A DNA stretch of 64,000 nt from an uncultured Alistipes sp. (GTDB taxonomy: Bacteria > Bacteroidota > Bacteroidia > Bacteroidales > Rikenellaceae), in assembly GCA_900541585.1 (NCBI GenBank), contig UQKD01000005.1, forward strand, positions 99,756 through 163,755. Direction: 5' to 3'. The translations under genes were made by a program, and so were the position numbers. The notes beneath the pieces were generated by a model. It searched no databases, was not told the origin of the DNA, and saw nothing but the letters and a program-made list of their open reading frames with translations. The first letter of the stretch is position 1; each line of letters starts with the position of its first letter. Of the stretch, positions 1-9,089 are shown piece after piece.

Positions 1-2028
1 GCGGTCGCCTTCGCGCAGTCCGGCCTGCGCCCAGAGGGTCTCCCTGTCGTAGAGCAGGCGGACCCGGCGCACGCCGTCGCGCTCTTCGGCGCGCACGCGG
101 ATCCGGCTGCCGTGGCGGAGCAGGCACTCGGTGACGTAATCGGGCATTTCGGGCCGCTCCAGTTCGATTTCGAGCAGCCGTTCCTGCTGCAAGGCCCACA
201 GTTTGCCCGCCCCGGCGGCGTGGGCCACCACCTGAAGGTCGTATTCGGTTCCCGATTCGAGGCAGTCCGGAACGGCGTCGTAATCCGTGCTGAAACACTC
301 CAGCACCGCCTCCGACGGAGAGAAATGCGAGACGAACGCCTCGACCGTTTCGCCAGCCTCGGGCCGGCGGGCGGTATGGGGTTTCAGGATGCCGAAAACC
401 CGGTCGTAGCCGATCCGGATTCCGTCCTCCCGAACGTCGCACACCTCCACCCGGATCCGCTTCCCCTCGGCGATGCCGGAGAGTGAGTCCCAGGGGTTGA
501 CCGGCGGCTGTGCCAGCCGGAAAAAGGTCTTTCCGTCCGACTGGCTGACCCGGATGGCGATCCGCTCGCCGGGCGAGAAGGCGATGTTGCGGGCCATCGG
601 GAAGGAGTAGCTGCCGACGGGAAGGAAGCCGAACACCTCGCCGGCCCGCCAGAGGATGCGTCCGGCCTGCTCGTCCTCGAAGAGCACTTCGGCGTCGAGC
701 GTCAGACCGTCGTCGAGGGTCCGGATACGTTCGACGATCAGGCTTTTGAACTGGAACTTCGGGTCGCCGTGTTCGAAAAAACCGCAGACGCGCACTTCGG
801 TTTCGAGCGTGTGTTCCCGGAGATAACCGGTCAGCGAGAAGGGCAGCTCCTGCGGGTGGAGGTGGAACGAGCACGCGCGTCCGTCGATCGTGGTTCGAAT
901 CTCCGTCGTGTCGGGGATTTCCGTCGGGGTGATTTCGCAGCGGAGGATGTCGCCTTCCGTCAGCCCGTAATCGACCGTTTTGTCGAGCAGCTCGAACAGG
1001 AAATGGCGCAGCTTGTCGTTGCGCCTGATCATCTTCACCCGCAGCGGCTGGTTCGGGTGGTAGACCCCGTTGCGGAAGCGTTCCGTGCAGTTGGGGACCG
1101 AGTTCCTGTCGACCGTGTGGACCTCGCCGCGATAGCGTACGGAGAGTCCGTTGCGGGTTATGCTGTTGACCTGGACCGTCACCGTGTCCCCGACGTCGAG
1201 CGTCAGCGCGTCGAAGGCCACCGGGGTGTCGTCCGCTACGGGGTCGAACGTATAGCGGACCCGGCCCGATTTCTCGTCGAGGGTTTTCGAAAGGAGCTTC
1301 GCCGGGATTTTCATGCCGCGGCGGTAGGTGGCGGCGATCTCGCCGCTGCGGAAACGCTCGTCGTAGTTCGGGAACGACTTCTTGTGGATCAGGCCGTCGT
1401 TTCCGCCGAAGGTGACGAACAGTCCGAAATCGACCGCCCGGTTGACATAGACATCGAAGCATTCGCCTTCCGCGGCCTCGACGGGCGCAGGACGCACCGG
1501 ATTCAGGCAGACCGGTTCGTCGACATTGGTTTTCAGCCGGTTGAAGTCCGTATAGTCCCAGCATTGCGCTTCGATCCGCTCGCCCGCCAGCAGATGGAAA
1601 AGGTGCTCGCCCGTGCAGTTCTTCGGGTTGAGCGTGAAGTGGCAGCTGTTGCCCGGGGCGTAGACCCGGAAGCGTCTGCCCGAAGGGGCCGGGGAGGTCA
1701 GCTCGCTTCGCAGCCGCTCCACGTCCGCCGCGGCCAGTCCGACTTCGAGTGTCGTACGTTCGCGGATCGAGGCGATGAGCTGGTCGAACGACTGCTGCAC
1801 GGCCTGCTGCTGCGAAACCGCGTCGTGCCAGGGGGTCGCCCCGGCGGCGATCTCCACCTCGACGAAGGCTCCGTCGGCATAGCGCGCCGCGTCCGCGTCG
1901 GAGACGGCGATCAGCTGGTCGAATCCGCAGTCGAGGTAGCGGCGGCCGCCGACGCTGCACACGCGCCCCAGCAATCGGTCGGCAGGGGCGGCGGTACGGA
2001 TGGGTTGCAGGGAATTCCTATTCTCCAT
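1..2028 (-). CDS. S1-like OB-fold repeat protein, partner of the NACHT gene (3' end outside window)
   Basis: The reading frame is open from the ATG at 2028 to the window edge (at least 676 codons), so the C-terminus is missing. The clearest element is an S1-like segment near residues 183-215 (VNRAVDFGLFVTFGG followed by DGLIHKKSF), matching the S1 pattern of a glycine before F-V and a closing G-L-h-H. Further segments with the same alternating beta pattern start near residues 279 (GDTVTVQVNSITRNGLSV), 480 and 520. S1/OB folds usually bind RNA. No enzymatic motif is visible in the part present. Its ATG lies inside the 3' end of the upstream NACHT gene (11-nt overlap, 2018-2028), which implies co-translation and a shared function. 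An RNA-sensing or RNA-holding partner is inferred; the family itself is not one I recognise. Confidence 0.75.
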   Translation of the reverse strand, partial: MENRNSLQPIRTAAPADRLLGRVCSVGGRRYLDCGFDQLIAVSDADAARYADGAFVEVEIAAGATPWHDAVSQQQAVQQSFDQLIASIRERTTLEVGLAAADVERLRSELTSPAPSGRRFRVYAPGNSCHFTLNPKNCTGEHLFHLLAGERIEAQCWDYTDFNRLKTNVDEPVCLNPVRPAPVEAAEGECFDVYVNRAVDFGLFVTFGGNDGLIHKKSFPNYDERFRSGEIAATYRRGMKIPAKLLSKTLDEKSGRVRYTFDPVADDTPVAFDALTLDVGDTVTVQVNSITRNGLSVRYRGEVHTVDRNSVPNCTERFRNGVYHPNQPLRVKMIRRNDKLRHFLFELLDKTVDYGLTEGDILRCEITPTEIPDTTEIRTTIDGRACSFHLHPQELPFSLTGYLREHTLETEVRVCGFFEHGDPKFQFKSLIVERIRTLDDGLTLDAEVLFEDEQAGRILWRAGEVFGFLPVGSYSFPMARNIAFSPGERIAIRVSQSDGKTFFRLAQPPVNPWDSLSGIAEGKRIRVEVCDVREDGIRIGYDRVFGILKPHTARRPEAGETVEAFVSHFSPSEAVLECFSTDYDAVPDCLESGTEYDLQVVAHAAGAGKLWALQQERLLEIELERPEMPDYVTECLLRHGSRIRVRAEERDGVRRVRLLYDRETLWAQAGLREGDR

Positions 2029-5000
2029 GTGCGTTTTCGGTTGAAGGGGTTTGTGCCGGGTCGGGGGTCAGGTGGAGATACCACTTGCCCTTGACGATGA
2101 AGAAGGAACACGGGGTTCCCTTTTCCCAGGCGGAAATGACCGACCACCGCTGGTTCGACGTGTCGTAGAGCGTGATGGTCACCTGCGACCGGGGAAGGCG
2201 CTTGTCGTCGGATGCCACGGTGAGTTCGAACAGCGTCATGCCGCTCGCGGCGTCCTGTCGGGTGACTTTGTCCGCGATGCGGCCCCGGTAAGAGGGCGCT
2301 GTGCCCGCATACTGCACCTTGTCGGCCATCATCGTTTTGTCGGCGTTGCGCCGCCGCTTGTAGAGCAGGTTCTCCGTGGCGAAGAAGGTAACCCGGTCGC
2401 CGGGCTGGAGCGCCTCGTCGTCCCGCATCGGGTAGTAGTAGTCCTCCGTTTCGTTCTCCACGGAGATAAAGGCGTCGCGGCGTTCGTTGTAATAGACCAC
2501 CACTCCCGTCTTGCACCCCATGCAGGGCTGCCGCGGAATGTCCCGCAGCAGGCGGATGCGGTGGTTTTTCTCGAAGAGGACATGGCTGTCGGCCTCGTAG
2601 CCGGGAGCCGAAAAACCCGCCTCCGTGTCGCAGGTGCAGGCCGTGGTCTTGTGCAGCGGCGAATAGACGGTCAGCCCCTGAGCGTTGTCCTGGGAGACGA
2701 TGCGGCAAACGTCGAAAACCTGACCGCAGGTCTTCATCCGGCAGATTTGTTCGAAGAACTTTTCGTTGTCGAGCAGCAGGTAGGAACGGCTCTTGGCCAC
2801 GAAAAAGTCGATGATCTGTTCGTTTATGATCGTGACCGTATGGGCCATTTCGCTGCTGACGACGTCGCAGATGTCCGCGTGGTAGCGTTCGGGACGGCCG
2901 TATGCGATCAGCGGGAAGATCACCCCGAATCCCACCTGCTCGGGTTCCGTGCCGGACTCCCCGCGGCGGAAGAAATGGACGCTTCCCGTATTGAGGATGC
3001 GCGGAACCACGCCCGTTTCGGTTTCCACGCCCAGGCACAGGTACTCCACGCCGTCCAGTATTTCGGTGACCGGGTTGCGGGGGCGGCACATGATTTTGGT
3101 GTCGTCGAGCGAAAGCCATAGTTTGTCGATTCCGGTCAGCGGCCGGACGATCCGGATCCGGTTGCTGCCCGCCTTGTTATAGCCCAGCGAATGGATTTTG
3201 TACAGCGTCTTGTCGACCTTGGGAATGTCGATCGTGTTGACGACCGGCATCAGGATTTCCACCCGGAGCCGGTTTGCGGCGTAGTATGCCGCGGCGTCCG
3301 CCTTCGCGCCGCCCGGGAAATCGACGACCGCCAGCCGCCCGTAACCCGTTCGCCGAACGGCGTTGCCCGCCTGGTAAAGTTCCATCTGTGTCCGTCGTCC
3401 GCCGCACGACAAGGTGATCCGGGCCGCCTGCGACACCGCCCGGATGAAGTTGTCGCAATCGACCGCCTCTTCTCCGGCACACCACACGAGAAGCGTGCCC
3501 GTCCGTTCCCCGGCGGTGAGGTTCCGGAAGCCGAACAGGATGCCGGGGAACTCTTCGAATCCGATTTCACCCGATTCCGGAAAGCGCAGTTCGGCGCGCA
3601 GTTCGAGTTCGACGCACCACTGCACCGGCTGCGGCGCCTGCCGGATGCACAGGTGAGCCGTCGAACCGGGGGCGCGCAGGTAAAGCCCTTTGGCAAGCGG
3701 CACACCCGAGTCGGGCACGAGGAAGCGGGCTTCGCGGCCCTCCAGGTCGATTCCCGCACAGCAGACGTTGACCAGCATGGTGGAGGGGCCCCGTGATTCG
3801 CCGGTGAACGAGAGCTGCGCGGGCTGCATTTCGTGCTTCAGCGTGATGGCGAGCGAACCTTTGGCCGGAACGGCGGATTGCCCGTCGGCAAGCTCCAGCT
3901 CCAGAAGCGACAGTTTGGAATTGGGCTCGTAATACTCCGCCGATTCGAGGCGCAGGCTGAGTTTCCCGACCCGGAAATCGTCCCTCCCGGCGATGTAGCG
4001 GTCGCAGACCGCCCGGTCGCGGATCCGGGCCACGAAATCCTCGTGGAATATGCGCAGGATGAACGTGGTGCGGTTCGAGAGGCAGAAGATATAGGGGATA
4101 TGCTCGGTCGAACCGTCGGGGAGCGTATGGCGGAGCGTTCCCGACGGTTTCAGGTCCCATTTGACGGACGAGCGCAGGGTGAGTTCCGCGAAGCCCTGCT
4201 GCATCTTGCATCCCGCCACGAACCGGCAGGCGGCCGACTGGTTCTTCGTCCACAGACGGACGCCTGCGCCGGCGTAGCGGTCGGCGTTCATCAGTTTGTC
4301 GGTGATCACCATGGCCTTGCGGCCGGCGTATCCGAAGAGGATGTAGGGGGTCTCCGGGGCTTTGAGGGGAGCCTGGGTGATCGGCTGGAACAGACGGTGG
4401 CTGCGGTAACGGTTCTCCGGGCGCGTGCGCCGGTCGATGACGACCGGCTCGGACCGGTCGCCGTCGCGGAAAAAGGTGATTTCGCCCGTGAAGCGGGGAA
4501 GGCCGCAGGCCGCATCGCGGCGGAGCGTAAGGACGCGGTGGCAGATGAGCGGGGCGCTCACGGCGAAACGCAGGCTGCACTCCGCCGATCCGATCCGCAC
4601 GCCGGTTCCGGCTTCGGCCAATGCGTGCAGCCAGGCGATCTCCGCCGTATCGTAGCGGGTCACCGAAATCTCCTTGTTGCTGGCCGAGGCCGCATAGGCG
4701 AGCTCCGTCCCGTCCGGCGCGACGATCTTCCCCGAGACGGGTAGCAGCGAGCCGTCGCGGCTGCTCAAACTGAAGGTCTCGCCCCGGGCGTCGACGTATC
4801 CGTCGGCCTCCACGCGGTAGAACCTTCGCGTGTCGTCGGTCCGGATACACGCCGTCAGCCCTTCGAACGGGGTGTCCGCATCCTTGATCGCGAGCCGTAT
4901 ACGCTCTGCGTTCACGTCGAAAATGCGGTAGATCAGCCCGTCGTCCGACTCCTCGCTGCGCGTCTCCTGTGTCAGGTAGTCGTAGATTTCGTTGTCGTAG

Positions 5001-8000
5001 CGCCTGCGGGCCTCCTCGACCGGAATCTTTTCCAGCGGGAAAGCGTCCAGCAGTTCCGAGAGGTTGCCGGGGGAGATCCCCTTGCGGCCCGTACCTTCGA
5101 AAAGGAACTGCATCATATTGCGCGAGAAACGGTTGCGGAAGATGTAGTAGCGGAAGAGGTAAAGCGCCATCTGTTCCCGGTAGAGCAGCAGTCCGAAGAA
5201 GCGCTCGGTGAACATGAACGCGGCCAGCCGCTCGTCGTCGTAGTTGCGCACCAGTTTGCGCAGCTGCGACCATCCGATCTTCGTCCGGGAGCGTTCCGCC
5301 GCGGGGAGGTCGTATCTCGAAATCAGGTAGTCGACGTCGTCGATACAGAGCAGCAGGGTGTTGGCATCCTGCGCCAGGTAGTGGTCTCCGCCCTGCCGCT
5401 GCGCGTCGGCTTCCCGCCACTCCGCGATATAGCCGTAAAGCAGTTTCTGGGTGTATTTTTTCAGGTTCCCGAAAAGCAGCGAAAGGAACTTCCTTATCCG
5501 CTGCGCCGAGCGGGGGCGGAACAGCACCAGGTCGAGGTAGCGCGAATGCAGGAACCGGTAGAACAGCCTGACGTCGGTGCAGTTGTCGATCAGCACCCGG
5601 TGGAGCGCCATCGCCTTTACGGAATTCTCGGGCAGCTGCATGCCGAAATCGTCGGCGACGGTCAGCCGCAGGGCCGTCAGCCAGTAGTCCGAAAAAAGTT
5701 CCCTGAAAATCCGCTCGCTCGACAGGACAACGGCGCATTCGGCCAGCTGCCGGATATAGTCGTAATCTCCTTCCGTGTCGGGAACCGGATGGCCGATCCG
5801 GTAGACGACCATCGTATTGAGCAGCCACGATTCGATCAGCAGCCGCGCGTTGGGATTCGTTTTGTCGGTATAGGGTTTCAGGCCGGAAGCCATGCGCGCC
5901 ACGAGGGCCAGGTTTCCGTTGACGGCCGGTTTGGCGGGCAACCCGTCGGTTTGCAGCACGCCGTCGGCGGTGGTCGTCGACGCCGGCTGCGCGGGACTGC
6001 GCCCCAGGTCGTAGAGGGTCTTGACGAAGTCGCGGCCGTCGGCGATGCGCCCCTTCTTGCGGTCCCATCCGTTGCAGATCAGCTCCAGCGTGAGTTTCAG
6101 GATTTCGAAATTGCGCTCGTTGCTTACGTCCAGCTGCCCGGGCAGCGGCTCGTGCCGCTCGCAGAAGTCGAACGCCAGGCGCCGGGCGAAGAAATATTCG
6201 AGGTAGGTGTCTACGAAAAACGTGAGCCAGCTTCCCTGGTGGTCGACGTTTTGTTCGACGATGTGCAGTCCGATCAGGCTGTCGACGAGTTTCTCTACCC
6301 GGTCGGCCCCCTTGTATTGCGGGTCGCGGGCGATCTCGATGACGAAATCCTCGCGCAGGACCCGTTGCCCTTCGGCCGCAATCCGCCAGGCCATCCGTTG
6401 CAGCAGGTCGAAGGCGTTGAAATTGACCGCTTCGTCCACCAGCTTCTCCCGGCTCCGGAGGCTCAGCGACGAACGCATGAACATCTCCAGCAGTTCGCCC
6501 CGGTTGCCGACCGCCGGAATCTTGTATTCCGTACTGCCGAGCAGCAGGGCGGCGATCATCATGAAGTTGAGCGGCGTGCCCAGCAGCTCCTCGATTCCGG
6601 CCCGGATTATTTGCAGCCGGAATTCGTCGATCCGCTCCTCCGGGAGTCCCAGCTGGCGGAGGTAGAGCAGAATCTGGTCGAGCGAAATCTCGCAGAGGTG
6701 GTAAACCCCGCACCCCTCGATCCGCCGGAAAGCCTCGCGGCAGGCCGCGAATTCGTGGATGCGTCCCGTGATGTGGAAACGGCACTTGTCGTATTTGGCG
6801 ATGAACGATCCGAGCGAGGCGATGAAGAGTTCGGGGCGGGAGACCTTCAGTTCGTTCAGTCCGTCGATGAAGAGCGCGATGCGGCCCTCTGCGAGCAGCT
6901 GCTCGGCGTGGGCGAACACCATGCGCTTCCGGTCCTCGGTCGTCGTGATTCCGAAGCCCGCGTTGAAGGCCGTCCGCAGGGCGTCGTCCATCGTTTGGCC
7001 TTCGGTGACCGCGTTGAGGTTGATCCGCAGGGGCAGGATCGAACGGTCGCCGTTGTGCCACAGGTCCGCATACTGGCGGATCAGGCGGATCAGCACCGTG
7101 GTCTTGCCTGCGCCCGGGTTGCCCAGAATCAGGCTGATGCGGTCTCCGGCGTCCATCAGGTCGTCCATCGCCATGCCGCCCTGCTCGCCGTCCGTAAAGT
7201 CGCCGCCTTCGTGCGGACGGTCGCCGTAGTCCGGGTCGGACGGCTCCTCCCCGGCGTCCTGCCGGCGCTGGAGCTTCAACGGCAGCAGGTTCAGCGTCTG
7301 CTGGTTGTCGATCCGGCCGATGAAGCCCACCTTCTGTTTCAGTTCGCGGTTCTGTTCGCCGAGCAGTTCTTCGAGGTAGTGGTCCTTGAACCGTTCGAGG
7401 TCGAAATCGTCGGCCGGCGATTCCGCTGCGGCTTTCTTCGGGGGAAGCTCGGGCAGGTGTTCGTCGAGATACCGTCTGTAATAGTCGGCATGGTGGTGGA
7501 GCAGCAGCAGCAGTCCGGTCAGCGTCAGCAGGAACAGTTCGTCGTACGCGTCGTTCGGGTTTTTCCGGACTACCAGGATGTCGCTTTCATAAACGTTGGT
7601 GTCGCTCGGGGCGTGCGTGATTCCGTTCCGGTAGCGGCGCAGTGTGTCGAACAGACCCGCGTACCGGGCGTCGAACAGGCCGGATTTCCCGTCCGGGGAC
7701 GGGACGGCGAGATTGTTGAGGATGTGGCCGAGGCCCCGTTTCTCCGCGTCGATCTGCCGCAGCAGGTCGCCGTTGCCGCACAGCAGGTAGATAAAGACCT
7801 TGATGTAGGATTCGAACGAGATAAGTCCCATGCGCGTGCACTCGATCCGGTCCTTGTCGTCCTTGTCCGGGAGATCGAGCCGGTTCCACAGCCCCTGTAA
7901 TTTGTTCGCCAGCTCCGGCGTCGCCGCGCTGAACAGCACGATGTCGTCGAGCAGCTTCATCAGCCTCTCGAACTGATCCAGGGGGATGATCGACCGGGTA

Positions 8001-8128
8001 GGGATCTCCTCCACCGGGCAGTCGGTTCCGTTCTTCCGGTCGAAATAGTCGATATAGCCGCGTCTGAACCGTTTTGTCAGGTCCGGAATGATTGTCTCGC
8101 CGATGCGGTCGCTGCTGAATGTGGACAT
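2018..8128 (-). CDS. HEPN-NACHT STAND NTPase with C-terminal cold-shock-like domain
   Basis: About 2036 residues from the ATG at 8128; an in-frame ATG at 8173 would add 15. Residues 45-220 are helical and contain R-N-G-I-T-H (R167 to H172), the R-x4-H motif of HEPN ribonucleases. A NACHT NTPase follows: Walker A GNPGAGKTT (336-344), Walker B IALFIDGLNEL (D422, with N425 where many NACHTs have D), and ITGR at 453-456 as a likely sensor. A long helical region runs to about 1050, then some 800 residues rich in beta strands. Residues 1874-1942 resemble a cold-shock domain (TGVVVYYNERRDAFISV, later LQPGDRVTFFA). Bacterial NACHT proteins are known antiphage STAND proteins; HEPN domains cut RNA. I infer that the C-terminal region senses a nucleic acid or protein and releases HEPN RNase activity. 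It is the first gene of an operon with the S1-like protein. No LRR, TPR or WD repeats are evident. Confidence 0.85.
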   Translation of the reverse strand: MSTFSSDRIGETIIPDLTKRFRRGYIDYFDRKNGTDCPVEEIPTRSIIPLDQFERLMKLLDDIVLFSAATPELANKLQGLWNRLDLPDKDDKDRIECTRMGLISFESYIKVFIYLLCGNGDLLRQIDAEKRGLGHILNNLAVPSPDGKSGLFDARYAGLFDTLRRYRNGITHAPSDTNVYESDILVVRKNPNDAYDELFLLTLTGLLLLLHHHADYYRRYLDEHLPELPPKKAAAESPADDFDLERFKDHYLEELLGEQNRELKQKVGFIGRIDNQQTLNLLPLKLQRRQDAGEEPSDPDYGDRPHEGGDFTDGEQGGMAMDDLMDAGDRISLILGNPGAGKTTVLIRLIRQYADLWHNGDRSILPLRINLNAVTEGQTMDDALRTAFNAGFGITTTEDRKRMVFAHAEQLLAEGRIALFIDGLNELKVSRPELFIASLGSFIAKYDKCRFHITGRIHEFAACREAFRRIEGCGVYHLCEISLDQILLYLRQLGLPEERIDEFRLQIIRAGIEELLGTPLNFMMIAALLLGSTEYKIPAVGNRGELLEMFMRSSLSLRSREKLVDEAVNFNAFDLLQRMAWRIAAEGQRVLREDFVIEIARDPQYKGADRVEKLVDSLIGLHIVEQNVDHQGSWLTFFVDTYLEYFFARRLAFDFCERHEPLPGQLDVSNERNFEILKLTLELICNGWDRKKGRIADGRDFVKTLYDLGRSPAQPASTTTADGVLQTDGLPAKPAVNGNLALVARMASGLKPYTDKTNPNARLLIESWLLNTMVVYRIGHPVPDTEGDYDYIRQLAECAVVLSSERIFRELFSDYWLTALRLTVADDFGMQLPENSVKAMALHRVLIDNCTDVRLFYRFLHSRYLDLVLFRPRSAQRIRKFLSLLFGNLKKYTQKLLYGYIAEWREADAQRQGGDHYLAQDANTLLLCIDDVDYLISRYDLPAAERSRTKIGWSQLRKLVRNYDDERLAAFMFTERFFGLLLYREQMALYLFRYYIFRNRFSRNMMQFLFEGTGRKGISPGNLSELLDAFPLEKIPVEEARRRYDNEIYDYLTQETRSEESDDGLIYRIFDVNAERIRLAIKDADTPFEGLTACIRTDDTRRFYRVEADGYVDARGETFSLSSRDGSLLPVSGKIVAPDGTELAYAASASNKEISVTRYDTAEIAWLHALAEAGTGVRIGSAECSLRFAVSAPLICHRVLTLRRDAACGLPRFTGEITFFRDGDRSEPVVIDRRTRPENRYRSHRLFQPITQAPLKAPETPYILFGYAGRKAMVITDKLMNADRYAGAGVRLWTKNQSAACRFVAGCKMQQGFAELTLRSSVKWDLKPSGTLRHTLPDGSTEHIPYIFCLSNRTTFILRIFHEDFVARIRDRAVCDRYIAGRDDFRVGKLSLRLESAEYYEPNSKLSLLELELADGQSAVPAKGSLAITLKHEMQPAQLSFTGESRGPSTMLVNVCCAGIDLEGREARFLVPDSGVPLAKGLYLRAPGSTAHLCIRQAPQPVQWCVELELRAELRFPESGEIGFEEFPGILFGFRNLTAGERTGTLLVWCAGEEAVDCDNFIRAVSQAARITLSCGGRRTQMELYQAGNAVRRTGYGRLAVVDFPGGAKADAAAYYAANRLRVEILMPVVNTIDIPKVDKTLYKIHSLGYNKAGSNRIRIVRPLTGIDKLWLSLDDTKIMCRPRNPVTEILDGVEYLCLGVETETGVVPRILNTGSVHFFRRGESGTEPEQVGFGVIFPLIAYGRPERYHADICDVVSSEMAHTVTIINEQIIDFFVAKSRSYLLLDNEKFFEQICRMKTCGQVFDVCRIVSQDNAQGLTVYSPLHKTTACTCDTEAGFSAPGYEADSHVLFEKNHRIRLLRDIPRQPCMGCKTGVVVYYNERRDAFISVENETEDYYYPMRDDEALQPGDRVTFFATENLLYKRRRNADKTMMADKVQYAGTAPSYRGRIADKVTRQDAASGMTLFELTVASDDKRLPRSQVTITLYDTSNQRWSVISAWEKGTPCSFFIVKGKWYLHLTPDPAQTPSTENAHGE

Positions 8129-8225
8129 GGGCTGTGGATAACGTTTATGGCCGCATGCCGACCTCCCGGACATCCGGTGAACCTGGGATGGCCGCTCTGT
8201 CGGAACGCGTAATGTAACAGGTAGA

Positions 8226-8257
8226 CAAATATACGAAAATTAGCCCGAATATGCAAA
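8226..8257 (-). promoter_or_regulatory. Promoter of the NACHT operon (Bacteroidota primary sigma type)
   Basis: On the minus strand TTTG (8257-8254), a 20-nt spacer and TATATTTG (8233-8226) match the TTTG / TAnnTTTG consensus perfectly. Transcription would start near 8219, giving a leader of about 90 nt before the ATG at 8128. Confidence 0.75.
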
Positions 8258-8432
8258 CGATACGTCGCGGCGGTCCGCCGTTTGCGATACGTGACCGCCG
8301 CGGCTGCGGTCCTGCTGCGGACCGGGCGCAATCCGGGTCCGGCCGGAGGAAAGGGCCGTGCGGAGTTTTCCGCCGGGGAGGAGAAGGTTCCGGCGGAAAA
8401 TGGCCGCAAAATGAGAAAAGTGGTGCTTTTCT

Positions 8433-8463
8433 ATTGTCTTTTTGGTTGGAATGACTATTTTTG
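8433..8463 (+). promoter_or_regulatory. Promoter of the FecI-type sigma gene
   Basis: ATTG (8433-8436), 19 nt, TATTTTTG (8456-8463). The -7 element matches TAnnTTTG exactly and the -33 element matches 3 of 4. The ATG is at 8487, so the leader is short. Confidence 0.6.
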
Positions 8464-8486
8464 CAAAACAGGGTTAGGTTAATTAC

Positions 8487-9026
8487 ATGGCATACACTTT
8501 CGACATATCCGATAACCGTCGGATCGTAGAGGCTTTGAAAGTCGGCGACGAGGAGACTTTCAAGGAGGTCTATACGGCTTTCTGCGCGCCTTTGCGAAAC
8601 TATGCCGCGACCATTCTCCAGAACGAACAGGCCGCTTACGAGGTCGTGCAGGACGTTTTTACCGCCGTATGGCTCAACCGGAAGCGGCTCGACGCCGCAA
8701 AGCCGCTGCGCAACTACCTGCTGCGCGCCGTGCACAACAACTCCCTGCGTCTGCTCAAGTACGACGAGGCCCGCCGGCGCCGCGAAATCAGCGCCGCCGC
8801 CGAACTGCACGGCGGATGGGAACAGGAGAAAGAGGTTCCCCCCCCCGAATTGGCCCCTGCTATCTCACGGCTTCCTGAACAGAGCCGCAAAGTGCTGATG
8901 ATGAGCTATTGGGAAAACAAGAAGAACGCAGCGATAGCCACCGAACTCTCCATCTCCGTGCGAACGGTGGAGACTATTTTGTACAAAGTAGTGAAGAAAT
9001 TGCGCGGAGAAATCAAAAAAAAGTAA
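8487..9026 (+). CDS. FecI-type ECF RNA polymerase sigma factor
   Basis: At 179 aa it has the normal ECF length. Sigma region 2 lies at about residues 28-70 (YTAFCAPLRNYAATILQ, then VVQDVFTAVW) and region 4 at about 128-172, with the helix-turn-helix NAAIATELSISVRTVETIL. In the Bacteroidota such sigma factors sit next to a FecR anti-sigma gene and switch on the adjoining SusC/SusD operon when the outer-membrane receptor signals through its STN domain; all three partners follow here. The gene carries a run of nine C (8838-8846) in the linker between regions 2 and 4, where a one-base slip would cut off region 4. Confidence 0.92.
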   Translation: MAYTFDISDNRRIVEALKVGDEETFKEVYTAFCAPLRNYAATILQNEQAAYEVVQDVFTAVWLNRKRLDAAKPLRNYLLRAVHNNSLRLLKYDEARRRREISAAAELHGGWEQEKEVPPPELAPAISRLPEQSRKVLMMSYWENKKNAAIATELSISVRTVETILYKVVKKLRGEIKKK

Positions 9027-9089
9027 AAATCCAGTACGTAGTTTTCGGGTTCACTGTATTTATAGGGTAAAGAATAGTTACCCTATATT

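Larger units (their letters stand above)
8129..8486. other. Divergent intergenic region, NACHT operon / ECF sigma gene
   Basis: About 360 bases without a supported gene. It holds the two divergent promoters described separately. The middle part (about 8260-8400) is GC-rich with no clear hairpin, repeat or coding signature. No binding site for a dedicated regulator stands out. Confidence 0.6.

Noticed and set aside
769..2094. Long plus-strand reading frame opposite the S1-repeat gene
   Set aside because: It mirrors the codons of the minus-strand gene, encodes an Arg/Val/Asp-rich sequence with no domain, and lies antisense to a frame with clear S1 motifs.
5381..7900. 839-codon plus-strand reading frame opposite the NACHT gene
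   Set aside because: A high-GC shadow of the NACHT reading frame; no motif, signal or promoter.
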